64,000 nucleotides of DNA from Astragalus membranaceus (GCA_039519185.1 CM076850.1:87774270-87838269), one strand, 5' to 3'. Counted from the stretch's first letter, positions 11,006 through 23,500 are shown. The notes: generated by a model not told the origin, from the letters alone. Translations and numbers: made by a program.

Positions 11006-14005
11006 TTAATCTGTCTTCACGACAAGCGTGGCAAAGCCATCATTAGCAGGGTCTACACCTTTGGCTTGCTTTCCCAAAACCATTCCTCCATACCCATATT
11101 GTTGCACAACCAGCACAGATGCGCGCGTACCGAAGTTGTTTGACGCCAAAATATCCCCTATAACCCCAAGTTCTGAACAATCACACCATTCCAATAAACT
11201 TGAGAAGACCCGAGAGTTCCTAAAATTGCCTTGTCCAACTATGTATAAATCACAGTCACGGCCATTTTTTTCTAGGTCATTGAGGATTAAAGGAATATCT
11301 TCACCCGCATGGACATCTACCTCTGAGTATGATATAGAATCCTCATTGTTCACTGCCGTGAGTCTAAAGAAGTTAATGTACTCATCATCCAACTCTTTCT
11401 GCTTCTCACTGTCCATTACAGCAGATAATATCCCTTGTGCTTCACTGTGATTTGAGGTATCAACTTCTGCAGCATCATCAAAAAGAAGCATTCGTGTCAC
11501 TGATAATCGAATTCCAGGATGCCCCACCATTCTCCATGCAACAGCCAAGGCTTCACGGTCATCAGGCCCTCCCACAAAAAGCATAAGAATACAAAAGTTC
11601 ATTTTTGGTAATGATCCAAGATCACGATCAACAAAGATTCCCACAGAGCAAGGTGGAGTTTGCATTATATTCAAGTTTATATCTCTGTAGACACCACTAG
11701 TCATTTCGAGTGCACCTTCAGAATTTAGATGCTTATGGAATGGAAGGAGAATCAAGCTGGTGCGTTGCTCATTCGCCGAGTTATATATGTCCTCATGAAT
11801 GGTTGCATAGGCTGACACAACATTTAAGGTTTGGACTCTAACAGCATCATGTGCCTCTCCAAATGCATCAAAGGTGTTGCTAATGCTTTCTAGCTCTGCT
11901 TGTGATTTGGTCAGATTTTGTGCTCCCGGCTGCCCACTAGGCTTCACCATATGAGCAGCAACAAGTGCAGCAGCACGCCCAGTGAGTTCAACAAGGTAAA
12001 GTGCAAAAACATGTATAGGGGATAGTCTTGTTGCATTGAAAGATTCAATGAGGTTGATCATGCTCGTGGCTTGACGTGCATTGTGAATGCATGCCAAAAT
12101 TCTGAGCTCTGCATCAGCTCTTAGCTTCTGTATAGTCTTTAGCTTGTTCTGCTCAAATCTCTGTCTTGGTCTGTAGATGGCATTGATGATAGGAGACACC
12201 ACCACGGTCATCAGAAGGACACCAGAGGTAATAACAGCATAGGTTGGTATAGAAATAATCTGCAATATCACATGACATTATTATAAGATTAACTTGCCAC
12301 ATATTCTCAAACACTCTATTTCCAACACATGCATTTCCTTCTTTTGATAGAATTTCAAATCAGCCACACTAAATCATGAGTCCGGACTCTTGAATTTCAA
12401 TCAATAAAAGAGATTGCATTGCATTGATGGTGTATATATCTCAAAAAGAACTTGATCAGTAAATATTGAATTTCAAGTAGAATAATACCGATCTATCCCA
12501 AGCAATGTTTAGCATTATCAGTGCCATGGCTCCCTTGGTATTGAGAAGCAAGCCCAACGCAAAACCATCTAAGGTACGCATACCGAAAAAGGAAGTGACA
12601 AACAAAGTGCCTAAAATCTTTGGAACACATAACAAGACTATAACTAAGAGTGTTCCTACCGCATTTGCCCCTTTGAATAACTCTCCCACCATGAGTCTCA
12701 TTCCGGTACCACTAAAGAAGAGTGGTACCAGAAACCCATTACCGAAATCATCTGAAACTGAAGCCATTGTGTCAGCAAATTTCCCATGGGGTAAAATTAA
12801 ACCATACACAAATGCCCCAACAATGCCATGTGTGCCAAGAATATCAGTAATGTGTGAACAAACTAAAAGTCCCATCACTACAAAGAGTAATTGGTTATCA
12901 TCCCACTCATCCTTTTCTGTCTTGCCATCAATGATCGGAACAATGAGAGGACGCACCGCATAGACACAGATAAAAATGAATATCATTGTGCTTAGTACTG
13001 AGTATACTGCATATTTGCCATTAATTGAAAATGGAACTAATAATGTAAATAGAATCCAACCATAAGTGTCACCTATCATGGCTGATGTTAATGCAATCTT
13101 ACCAAGACCTGTATAAAGGAGTTTAAGCTCGGAAAGGGTGTGAGCTATGACCGGGAAACCCGTCACGGTAAGAACTAAAGTCCAAAGTAAATAAGCATTT
13201 ATTGTACTTTTCTCAATATCAGATCCATCACTGTCATAAAAATAACGATGTATGTGGTATAAGATTGGTCCCATCACCGTTGGAAATATTATCCCCGCAA
13301 TAGCAATGCTTGCAGCCTTCTTTTTAAGATTTAAAATTATATTCAAGTTCATCTCCAAACCACTGAGGAATGCATAGTATATCAGGCCAATGTGTGCCAA
13401 GACTTCAACATTAAGAACGCCATTTAGAGGAAAAATGAAACCAAAAACTTTCGGGAAATTCATAAGTATCGGTGGAGTTAATAGAAAGCCAACCTACATG
13501 CACAAATTATTTGAACCAGTTACATACAAGATAAAATCTATAATTATCTAATCTAGCTATCTCTCTTATTGACTTTTTCTATTTAATATATTCTCTTTTA
13601 TTTACTTCTATCTATTGCCCATATTCATAAATGCACTTAACCCAAATTCCTCTTTCTTCTATATATGCTAAACCATTTTTGAATATTTGTTGCGATCGTG
13701 GTTCTATTTTTCTGCTCAAAAAAACATTTTCTGGGTTTGAAGCTAGCCTGGATGTTCTCGAAGCTAGTTTATTACTAATAAAAGAATTGCTGCATGTATG
13801 TATATATACTTACAGAGATTTGTGAAATGATGCGGGGCTGGTGGAGGGGCTTATAGATAAAGAAGAAAAACTGATACATCATGACTGTGAAGCAAATTTG
13901 AACGGCGACTAGAGGGAGCTCAGTTTTTTCGACATTATCAGTTTGCCATATTCGATTGGGATTAACCATCGTTAAATTAAAACATGGTCTTAGAATATGT
14001 CCCAT
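11006..14005 (-). CDS. Cation/H+ antiporter, CHX family (three exons, 816 aa)
   Basis: A plant monovalent cation:proton antiporter (CPA2/CHX), expected in an endomembrane or plasma membrane where it exchanges K+ or Na+ for H+. Exon 1 is 13814-14005 (64 codons), exon 2 12489-13493 (335 codons) and exon 3 11006-12259 (417 codons plus stop). Introns of 320 and 229 bp have GT...AG borders (GTAAGT/TGTAG and GTATTA/TGCAG), and both fall between codons, so 816 aa read without interruption, the usual CHX length. Residues about 45-430 form the Na/H exchanger membrane domain (GFLLTPP, LSGLEMNL, VTGFPVIAHTLSELKLL, GTHGIVGAFVYG, LLLNTKGAMAL with the conserved Lys). The C-terminal half resembles the two USP-like regulatory domains of the family. 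At the conserved Asn-Asp pair the sequence has Gly-Asp (MIGDTYGW). It is flanked by transposons on both sides. The paralogue cannot be assigned by eye. Confidence 0.93.
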
Positions 14006-15411
14006 GATTTCTGATGAAATGTGACTTTAAATTTGTGTTATGTTCTAGTGGTTTTGTTTCTTTAACCTATTGAACCTTTTTCATTTTTGTGTATAACAAC
14101 AAAAAAGCTTAGTTGAGGTTAAACGTTGTATTGATTATATGTTTGACGACAGCGCAACAATCCAAATATAAAACATGAAAACAAAATTCCAACCATATTT
14201 GTCATTTGAGGTGGCATTAGCAATTAGTTACGATTTCTGGTGCCTCAATGACATTGACAGCTCCCAATAACGTTCTTCTTTCACTTTTCAGATCATCTTT
14301 AAGGAAATTATTAAACATTATACTTGTTACACACGCGATACAATTTTCATTTGTGAAATCATTATTTGATATATTAGTTAATAATACATTTTTTTTACCA
14401 AGATAGTTTTTTTTTGTTATCTAATATTTGTGCGCAGTATCTACCAGACTTTCAGGGAGAGAAGCCATAGGGTAGCTGATGGGGCCATAGTCTCCCCCAA
14501 AATATTAAAAAAGTTTAATTTTGATATAAAAATACTCAAGGGCCCCACCACTATTAAGTCATACACTTTATGATCGGCACCCCTCAAATGAAAATCCTCA
14601 TGGTCGGCACCCCTCAAATAAAAATCTTGGCTCCGTCCCTGCCGACTTTGCCGGTGGCTCCAAAGTGGAAGCCTATCCATATTATGGGGATAAAGCAATA
14701 TTGGAGAGGTATAATTTTGAACATTTGATAGAGAGGAAAGATGTTGAAGATTCATATAAGATTGGTAAGTATTATTCACGTACATTCTTTGAGGTATAAT
14801 ATTCTACATTATATTTTGTAATTAGACCGTGTAAGCAGCTTAGTTTGGTTCTTGATATCTCACAAGGCATATTTTCTTCATTTTTTTGATTCACTAAAAA
14901 CCAATGGTATTTCTAATGTAAGGATTTTCCTTTCTATTTGAAACTCGGCTACTTTTATTTCTTCTATTATTTAATTGGCTTATTTTTTCAAAATTATATG
15001 GATCATAATGAATGTCTAAATTTAGGGTTGACTTTGCGAGTAGTTCATATGTACTTGGCTTTTTGTCCTTGGAGAGACGTAAATGTAGCGATTCTCAATA
15101 CTAGAAATTGGTGGATTATGAGAAGACTATCAGTGATGTGTGTACTTGGCTTTTGCGTCGTTTAATTAGTATCAATGATGTGTGTGCGCATTTATAAATA
15201 TATAATATAATTAAAGTTAAATATATCTTATCTTCACATATCAGTTATGTGAATATAAGATATTACTCTATTTTAATTCTAACAAAACAACTTATGATGC
15301 TAAAAGATTATGATTACAAAAAAATATTTTGCAAATGATTCTACTAAAGCAAAAAAAATGAGTTTCCATAGAAAATTTTTTGGGCACTTTTGGTTCTTAC
15401 ATTATTTTCCA
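14006..15411. other. Upstream region of the CHX gene, with transposon-end-like debris
   Basis: This is 1.4 kb without a supported gene. Around 14476-14640 GGGGCCATAGTCTCCCCC, a twice-repeated TCGGCACCCCTCAAAT and GGCTCCGTCCCTG resemble sequence often seen at ends of plant DNA transposons. A similar GTCCGCCACCGC block lies just left of the second CACTA element. At 14646-14766 a frame is open for 40 codons and is followed by GTAAGT. It could be a captured exon, but I do not recognise it. CHX promoter elements should lie between 14006 and about 14300. I see only a weak TATACA near 14088 on the minus strand. Confidence 0.4.
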
Positions 15412-15824
15412 TAAAACTACCCACATATACCCCACCTGCGAAGGAAGACCCAGAACAGTCCAAACAATAGCAAGCGATAACATGTGGTCTACACTAGGGT
15501 TCAATATCAAATAAGCTAGCCTAGGGTTTCAACAATAATCAAGTGCTTTGCTTACCTCAAGAGAGGGGGCCAAGAAGAGAGGAACATAACAAGATGGGGA
15601 GGAAAAGCATGAGGGTACTAAGCACATAAGCAAAGACGAGGAAAAATAAACATGAAAGGAGAGAAAATAAATGCACATGCACGCAACATGACAAGAAGAG
15701 CAAACCGAAAAGGGATATAAGCAAACAAAGTATCCAAATCACATCGATAGCACGCTACACCACACATTTAATTAGTTAGGCTTGACCCACTTAAAAAAGA
15801 AAAGTCCCCAGTGAAGTCGCCAGC
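15412..15824 (-). other. Second primer-binding site and truncated leader outside the Ogre 3' LTR
   Basis: Beyond the CA end of the left LTR (15825) the sequence continues GC plus TGGCGACTTCACTGGGGAC (15804-15822, minus strand). This is a primer site of the tRNA-Arg type used by Ogre elements. About 390 bp of leader follow and match 30892-31283 with one substitution. Homology stops abruptly at 15412. An integrated 3' LTR should end at 15825 and meet host DNA; here the element continues as if a second copy began. Confidence 0.85.
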
Positions 15825-18800
15825 TGTTGCGCCCGAAAAAGTCCCTGAGGGAATCTTTATTCGTTTACAACTTTTTGAAAATCAATGAAGTCGCCACCAA
15901 TATTTTTTATAAGGAAAATATTGAAGAAAAACCTTTTGGAAAGCGGATGGCCTTTTGGAAAACCGGAAGATTTGGGTTCGGGGGTCGGTTAGGCATAGGG
16001 AAGGTTTTAGCACCCCACGCCTCCTTTCTACCGAAAGGGAACCTTTAATTAAATGTGTGGTTTCAAGTGCGGATTTGGAAAATACTTAAACTTGCCTTTT
16101 TCGAAAAGAGAATGAAAAGACTTAATGAAAATTTTTATTTTTTGGCAAAAGTATTTGTTGTTTTTTTTTAAGAGAAAAGAAAGAAAAAAACGTTTTTAGT
16201 TTATTGTGCTTGACGGAGGATATCCGCTCCTACGTATCTCCCGGTGCGATGGAGAATTCAAAGCTATGTAGTTCTGGTTTGTCCTGAAAAGGGGGGTTTT
16301 GTTTTTTAATCTTTTTGGAATTTTTCGCAAAGGGGTTGAGCGTTCGCAGTGACCAAACAACAATGGTTTAGAGTGGTCGCACTACTAACTCTTATGAAAA
16401 TGAATTATCGACCAAACGGCAACGGCGCGAGTGATGATTAATGATAATCGGTTTTTATTTTGAGCACTGAAAAGGTTTTCGCAATTGAAGGAGAGCGTTT
16501 GTGAGGACCAAACAACAACGGTTCAGAGTGGCCACACTACTAGCTCCCACAGGAATGAAATCATCACCCACAATCAAACGGCAACAGCGCGAGTGATCAT
16601 TAGTGATGATTAGTTTTGATTTCGACGTTTGAAAAGATTTGTTTTTGAAAAGTGTTTTCGTTGATTTTAATTGGAGAGAGCGTCGTGATGAAAGGAATTT
16701 GCAATTGGATTGATTTTTGTTCGGGGAAACATTTATCCATCATTTAAAAAAAGGTTTGAGAAAAAAAAGTTCGTTTTAGGGAAAAGAAAATTTATTATTT
16801 GGGAAAAAAGGGTTTGTAAAAACGTTTATCTAGGGGAAAGAAATGAAATTTGAAAAGAGAAACAGGGGGTGTATTATTAAAATGGGGGGTGCGAATAGTG
16901 AGAAGGGTTGCGTTTTTTAAAAAAAAAGGGGGGGGGGGGCAGAAATTAGGAATTAGTTCCAATGGGCTGCGTAAATGCTGGGCTCTTCCAAGGGGTTAAG
17001 TTATCAAAATGAGGGTGCAGGAAGTAATCTGTAAAAAAAACTTTAAAATTCCAATAGACCTAAAGCCCATCAGCATGTATCTTTTAATTTAACCCTAATT
17101 CACATTTCTCCTAAACTTCTCAGCCGCATACACTAAATGGAGAGAGAGGAGTTGAAATTCAACCACTCATGTGGGTCTCTTAAAAGTAAAAAAAAAGATT
17201 ATTTGTAAGCCTTTAATTGAATTGAGATTTGGTTTTCTTTTTTTAAAAGGAATTATTACCATGACTGATGTTCATATTGAACCGAGTTTTGGGTTTAAAA
17301 TGGAAATTATTAATATGACCAAAATTTATTTATAGGCCTTTAATTAAATTGGATTTCGGTTTTTAAAAAAGAAATTTTTGCTATGAGAGCAACTTGATTA
17401 ATTAATTTTTTAATTAATGGGAAGTAACTGTATGTACACGTTTTTTTTTAGCTTCATACGCACAAGAGATAGTGCTAATTGTTAACCGTTAACCTGATCA
17501 ACATACACCCAGCACATACGCAAAAAAGGAAAACAGAAGCAACGAAAAAGGAGCCGAAATTACATGTTACAGATCCAATCTTAAATTACAGAAACCTCAA
17601 TAAAACAAGGAGATATAATCGATGCACTCATGCTTGTAATCAAAAAAAACATTAGCAGATCCGATCCTAAATTGCAGAAACATTAGATACACAAAGATGA
17701 GCAAAAGAGAAAGGCATTAACAATACCTCCAAATTCCAGAAACTCTGAACAAATAGTTCTTCCCTCAGATCTCACCAACAACAGAATAATAATAAATGAA
17801 AAAAACTATGAAAGTTTTATGGAAGAAAAAAAAGAAAACGAAATCTCTCTCTCTCTGCTTCACATGAAACTTCCCAGAATCGCTTTTTTCCTCTTGCTCC
17901 TGGACCTTCAAGATTTCGGCCTTTCACTCTCTCCTCTCCAAAAAAAAATCCTCCCTTCCTTCAGGATCTCCACTCGTATTTATACTAGCAAAACCGAACT
18001 CGTAGTGTGCTTTGTCCTTCGGTTTTTTCACCAAACCTCGTGTATAGATCTATTTGCGTGTGAGCCTTGGAAAAAACGAAACGGAAAATGCGCTCCTCCG
18101 GATAGACCCACGAACCGTGGAGAGAACCAACAGACACTTGTGTACTGATGCCACAAATGGCGACTCCGTGAGAGAAAGGAAAGAAGGAGACATCAAAAAG
18201 GGTGGTTTCGTGTGAGAGGAGAGAAAGAGGCGCTGTGAAAGAGAGTTTCGTGTGAGGGGGCTGAAGGAAGAAACGTGTGGAGATGGAGAAAAGCAAGGGG
18301 AGTGGACGGCTAGAGAAGAGAGGAGGATGATGGGAGTGACGTTTTGGGGAGGAGGCGTGGGAGAGAGAAGATGAAAGGAGGCATGGGAAGGAGGGAAAGG
18401 AGGCGTGGAAGGGAGAGAAGAGGGGGGGACTGTACGGCTGATGGGAAATTAGGTTTAGATGGAAGTGATATTTTTGAAAAAAGAGAGAAAAGGGAGCGTA
18501 TGAGAGAGAAGAGAAAGGGTTGCGGCTGCTGTTAGGAGGGATAGGAAATTAGGGTTTGTGAGTGAGTGATCAATCCGGGTCGGGCCAAGCGTGTGGGCTT
18601 CCAATGGCCCAATTCGCTGAAACACCCCCTTACGAAATACACCCCCTTTTTTACTAAATCGCCCCTCCTTTTCTCTTTTCTTTTTTTTTTTTACTTTCTC
18701 TTTTATACTGTTAAATATATTTACTGACTAAATGTGAAGTAAAGTATAACTTAAAAATGAATTTGTATTTTTCGACGAATAAGAAAATTATTATTATTTT

Positions 18801-18989
18801 GGACGGACAAAATTGGAGTGTGACAAGAATGAGGCGCGTACGCAGTCAAGAATAATGCGCGCATACCTCGACCTATGCTTTGAGTTTCTTTCAACTGCCA
18901 GACGAAATACCGTTAGAACTTCGTGTTCACGGAAAGACAATTTTTATTTTATTTTTGATAAACTAGTCGGACAAAATTGGGGTGTGACA
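15825..18989 (-). repeat. Ogre 3' LTR (3165 bp, minus strand)
   Basis: It starts TGTCACACCCCAATTTTG at 18989 and ends GGGCGCAACA at 15825, TG...CA bounded. It is nearly identical to the LTR at 31305-33982; by eye I count about seven substitutions and a few short indels over the shared sequence. It retains a 487-bp segment (16034-16520) missing from the right LTR. A TATAAATA box at 17977-17984 divides it into a roughly 1-kb U3 and a long R-U5. Foldable repeats lie at 16340-16611. A near-copy of the LTR start lies inside at about 18805-18828. Confidence 0.93.
17977..17984 (-). promoter_or_regulatory. Predicted TATA box of the Ogre 3' LTR
   Basis: TATAAATA on the minus strand within AGTATAAATACGAG, about 1 kb inside the LTR. 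It is the only strong TATA motif in a plausible U3/R position and is conserved in the other LTR at 32974-32981. Confidence 0.6.
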
Positions 18990-20581
18990 GCTGCCCCTCT
19001 TTATTTCACATTTCGCCAAGAAATATGACTTGGCCTTTTCATATTTGTTGGTGAAATGGAAATAAAGATATAGAAATAACACTAATTTTGTCCGCTCCAG
19101 AAAAGCTCAAATTTTCTTTTTGTTATCTCCTTTTGGGAACGGGGGTTAACACTTGTCGCATTAACGGGAAAGCAGTAAATTGGGAAAAGCGGTAAATTGG
19201 AAAAAGCGGTAAATTGGGGATTCGGAGGCTGCCTAAAAACCTTCTAACGAACTCTGGTCGAGTCCGAGCTTTGGGGGTGGCCTTTTCGAGCGGCCGATCA
19301 ACATCAGGTCCGGAACTGATTTGATCAATGGATTTACGCTATGCCTTAGGCTGACACAACTAATCCGAAGGACTTAACGAAGTCTGATGGATCCATCGCG
19401 TGCTCGTACACGATGTTGTGATCTGTGGAAGGAGTTCACTAACTCTGTGTTGATGGAGTTTACTAACCCTGGGTTGATGGAGTTTACTAACTCGGTGCTG
19501 ATGGTGATTTTCTAAAAAATGAGATTTTTGGGACTCTCTGGTCCGAAGTAACTTCTTGGATGGTGCTTGAAATGCATGCATTTGGGTATTTGGATGCACA
19601 TGAATGCAATGATTGATTTTGGTGGGATGCTTTTTCTGTTTGATTCCTCATTCACTTCTTTTCTTTTGTTATTCTTCGCTCTTCTGAGATGCGAATTTGA
19701 AAGTGTAATGCACCACTGTTTGATGACGAATGATATGGATGGTATGATGAATGAAGATGTTGTGTTCTTTTATGTTCCGTCTTCTGTGATCTTCTCTTTT
19801 GTTTTTTGTTTATTCTGTTTGTTTTCTTTAAGCAGCTTTCTTTTTTCTGCTTATTTGTTTTTGTTTACTCTGTTTGTTTTCTTTAAGCAGCTTTCTTTTT
19901 TTTGCTTATTTGTTTTTTCTTTGGCACTCTTTTTTGCTGGTTAAATCAATCTGCCGGGCGAAGGCTGCTCCAGGACGATGATCCCGCGAGGATTGCACAC
20001 TGGTTTGTCACGACTGTCTTTTTCGCAATTTTATTCATTTGGGAAATCACTTCTTTCTGTATTTTTCAAAGATTTCGCAATGATCCTGTAATGCTCTGAA
20101 CGTGCACATGTTTTGCAATTCGATTTCATCAATCATAAAAGTTATTATTTTGAAAGAAACTGAATAGATGAAAGCAGAGACACGAAAAGCACACATATGA
20201 AAGAAAAGTTGGACTTTTATTGATATAGAAATTGGACGTGCAGAAAGTCACGCCAATCGAAAGTGCATTGCAATCTTTCTTTTAAACTACAAAAAATACA
20301 AGCAAAAAGGAACAAATCTCGTGATTCTATCTCTGAAGTAACGGTGCCCACCGTCCATACTCATAATACTGATCACCCCCTTATCCGAACCTTTGGAGCG
20401 TTGATTGCCTTTTTCTTTTCTCAAGCCCAAGTTTTCTGACCCTAATTTTTGCCTGGATCGCCCTTTGCGGGTTTTCAATCCACCGGGCCGCTCTGATTTT
20501 GCCTAGGTCGCCCTTTGCGGGTTTTCAACCTAGCGAGCTGATTTTTCCTTGGCTTATCTTTCTCTTTTTTCGTCTATTTTT
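18990..20581 (-). other. Ogre polypurine tract and 3' untranslated region
   Basis: Directly upstream of the LTR on the minus strand, AAAGAGGGGCAGC (18990-19002) is the polypurine tract. The remaining 1.6 kb between pol and the LTR is non-coding. It holds three 30-bp units GATGGAGTTTACTAAC (19440-19505), a 50-bp tandem duplication with TTTAAGCAGCTTTCTTTTTT (19815-19917) and two hairpins at 20449-20535. A long 3' UTR rich in short tandem repeats is a known trait of Ogre-like elements. Confidence 0.85.
20449..20535 (-). other. Two hairpins with changed but still paired stems
   Basis: Two units share the core CGCCCTTTGCGGGTTTTCA. Their flanks pair: TGGAT (20454-20458) with ATCCA (20478-20482), and CTAGGT (20503-20508) with ACCTAG (20528-20533). 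Equivalent units with other stem sequences occur at 63005-63108 and 63593-63626. Confidence 0.7.
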
Positions 20582-23500
20582 CTAGGCATAATACTTCTTG
20601 ACCACATCTGAGTTCACTGGATTTGGGATCTCATCTCCGTCCATGTTTGCCAGAATTAAAGCTCCTCCTGAGAATGCCTTCTTCACCACATAAGGTCCTT
20701 CATATTTGGGAGCCCATTTGCCCCTAGAGTCTGTCTGAATCGGCAAGATCTGCTTGAGCACAAGATCTCCTTCTTGGAACTCACGAGGACGGACTTTCTT
20801 GTCAAAAGCCCTCCTCATCCTCTGTTGGTACAACTGTCCATGACACATTGCGGCCACCCGTTTTTCATCAATGAGATTCAACTGGTCAAGACGAGACCGA
20901 ACCCATTCTGCTTCATCAAGTTTGGTCTCCATTAACACCCGCAGGGATGGTATTTCAACCTCAATGGGGAGAACTGCCTCTGACCCATAAACAAGGGAGT
21001 AAGGGGTTGCCCCTGTTGAGGTGCGCACTGAGGTTCGGTAACCATGCAGGGCAAATGGGAGCATCTCATGCCAATCTTTGTAGGTTACCACCATCTTTTG
21101 CACAATCTTCTTGATGTTTTTGTTGGCTGCCTCAACTGCCCCATTCATCTTTGGGCGGTAGGGAGAAGAGTTGTGATGTTGTATTTTGAAGTCTTTACAC
21201 AAATCCTTCATCACTCTGCTGTTCAAATTACTACCGTTGTCTGTGATAATCTTGTTTGGAAGGCCGTAGCGGCAAACCAAGTCTTTCTTGATGAATTTAG
21301 CAATCACTGAGCTCGTTACATTGGGATAAGAAGCAGCCTCCACCCACTTAGTGAAGTAGTCAATAGCAACCAGAATGAAGCGGTGACCATTGGAAGCTTT
21401 GGGTTCAATGGGACCAATGATGTCCATGCCCCACATTGAGAATGGCCATGGTGCGCTCAAAACATTCAGAGACGTTGGAGGTACATGGGTATGATCTGCA
21501 TAGATTTGGCATTTATGGCATCTTCTCACAAAACTGTAACAGTCTGATTCCATCTGCAACCAGTAGTATCCAGCTCTCAGGATTTTTCTAGCCATTGCGT
21601 GCCCGTTGGAATGAACCCCAAATGAGCCTTCATGAACATCTCGCATAATCTTTACTGATTCTTCTCCTGTTACACACCTGAGGAGTACTAAGTCATGGTT
21701 TCTCTTGTAAAGGACGTCTCCACTCAAGAAGAAACCTGTTGACAGCCTCCTGATGGTTCTCTTGTCGTTCTCTGTAGCTCCGGGAGGATACTCTCTGTTT
21801 GTGATATACTGCTTGATGTCATGGTACCAAGGCTTACTATCTGATCCCTCTTCGACTGCCATACAGTAGTGATAAGCAGGCTGTTCTCTGTGCTGGATTC
21901 TGACAGTCGTCAGACTTTTGTCGCAGCTGACGTTGAACATAGAAGACAAAGTTGCCAAGGCATCTGCCAACTGATTCTCGCCACGGGGTATGTGCTGGAA
22001 AGTGATTTCCTCAAAGGGCTTGATTAATTCTTGAATGTAGTCACGGTAAGGAATCAAATCAAAATTTCTTGTTTCCCAGTCTCCTTTTACTTGATGGACA
22101 ACTAGAGCTGAATCTCCGTACACGTCGAGCCTCTTGACTTTCCGGTCGAGAGCTGCCTGGATACCCAAGATACACGCTTCATACTCTGCAATATTGTTTG
22201 TGTTATAGAAGCTTAGTCTGGCGGTGACTGGTATAAAGCGGTTGTCTGGGGAGTTCAGCACTGCTCCGATCCCGTGCCCCCACATGTTAGAGGCACCGTC
22301 GAACAACACTCTCCACCTTTCATCATCTTGAGATTTCCCTGCGTCAAATAACGCCATAATGTCCTCATCTGGGAATTCACATTGCATTGATTGGTAATCC
22401 TCAACCGGTTGATGTGCCAGGTAGTCTGCCAGTGTGCTACCTTTGATCGCCTTCTGGGTTACGTACACGAGATCGTACTCTGACAGAAGCATTTGCCAAC
22501 GAGCAATTCTACTTGTGAGCGCAGGTTTTTCAAATATGTACTTGATTGGGTCCATTTTGGACACCAACCAGGTAGTGTGACTCAGCATATACTGTCTCAG
22601 TCGATGCGCAGCCCAGGCTAGAGCACAACAAGTCTTCTCCAATGATGAATACCTTGCCTCACAGTCTGTGAACTTCTTGCTTATGTAGTAGATCGCGTGT
22701 TCTTTCTTTCCTGACTCATCGTGTTGCCCCAGCACGCAGCCCATAGAGTTTTCTAGCACCGTGAGGTATAGGATGAGGGGCCTGCCAGACACAGGTGGCA
22801 TTAGGACGGGTGGATTTTGAAGATACGCCTTGATTTTCTCAAATGCTTCTTGGCATTTATCATTCCACTTCATCTCTTGGTTTTTGCACAGCAGTTTGAA
22901 AATTGGTTCGCAAGTTGCAGTCAACTGGAAGATGAATCGAGAGATGTAATTTAGTCTTCCCAGGAAACCACGAACTTCTTTCTCTGTTTTAGGTGCTGGC
23001 ATCTCCAGGATTGCTCGTACTTTGTCCGGGTCTACCTCAATTCCCTTCTGGCTAACAATGAAACCTAACAGCTTCCCTGACCTAACCCCAAAGGTGCACT
23101 TAGCGGGGTTCAACCTGAGTTTGTACTTTCTGAGACGCTCGAACAGCTTCTGCAGGTTAACCACGTGCTCTTCATCAGTCCTTGATTTGGCAATCATGTC
23201 ATCCACATAGACTTCGATCTCCTTATGCATCATGTCATGGAATAGGGTTATCATCGCTCTTTGGTAGGTTGCCCCGGCATTCCTCAACCCGAAAGGCATG
23301 ACCTTGTAACAGAAAGTTCCCCAAAGGGTTATGAAGGTGGTTTTCTCCATATCCTCCGGAGCCATTTTGATCTGGTTATAGCCTGAATATCCATCCATGA
23401 AGGAGAACATCGAATGCTGAGCAGTACTGTCCACCAAAACGTCAATATGGGGTAGAGGGAAATCATCTTTAGGGCTTGCTCTGTTCAAGTCACGGTAGTC

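Noticed and set aside
14646..14769. Possible captured exon followed by GTAAGT
   Set aside because: Open for only 40 codons, not recognisable, and no partner exon was found.
15557..15742. Short hydrophobic open frames on the minus strand (also 31037-31222)
   Set aside because: They lie in duplicated Ogre leader sequence; hydrophobicity comes from base composition and there is no other support.
17819..18535. Several open frames of 60-110 codons inside the Ogre LTRs (also 32813-33532)
   Set aside because: They overlap on both strands within LTR sequence around the promoter, with no domain-like content.
15412..18989. Treating the whole 3.58-kb duplicated block as one long LTR
   Set aside because: The block contains the tRNA-Arg primer site; the LTR must end at GCGCAACA (15825), so the last 0.4 kb is leader, not LTR.
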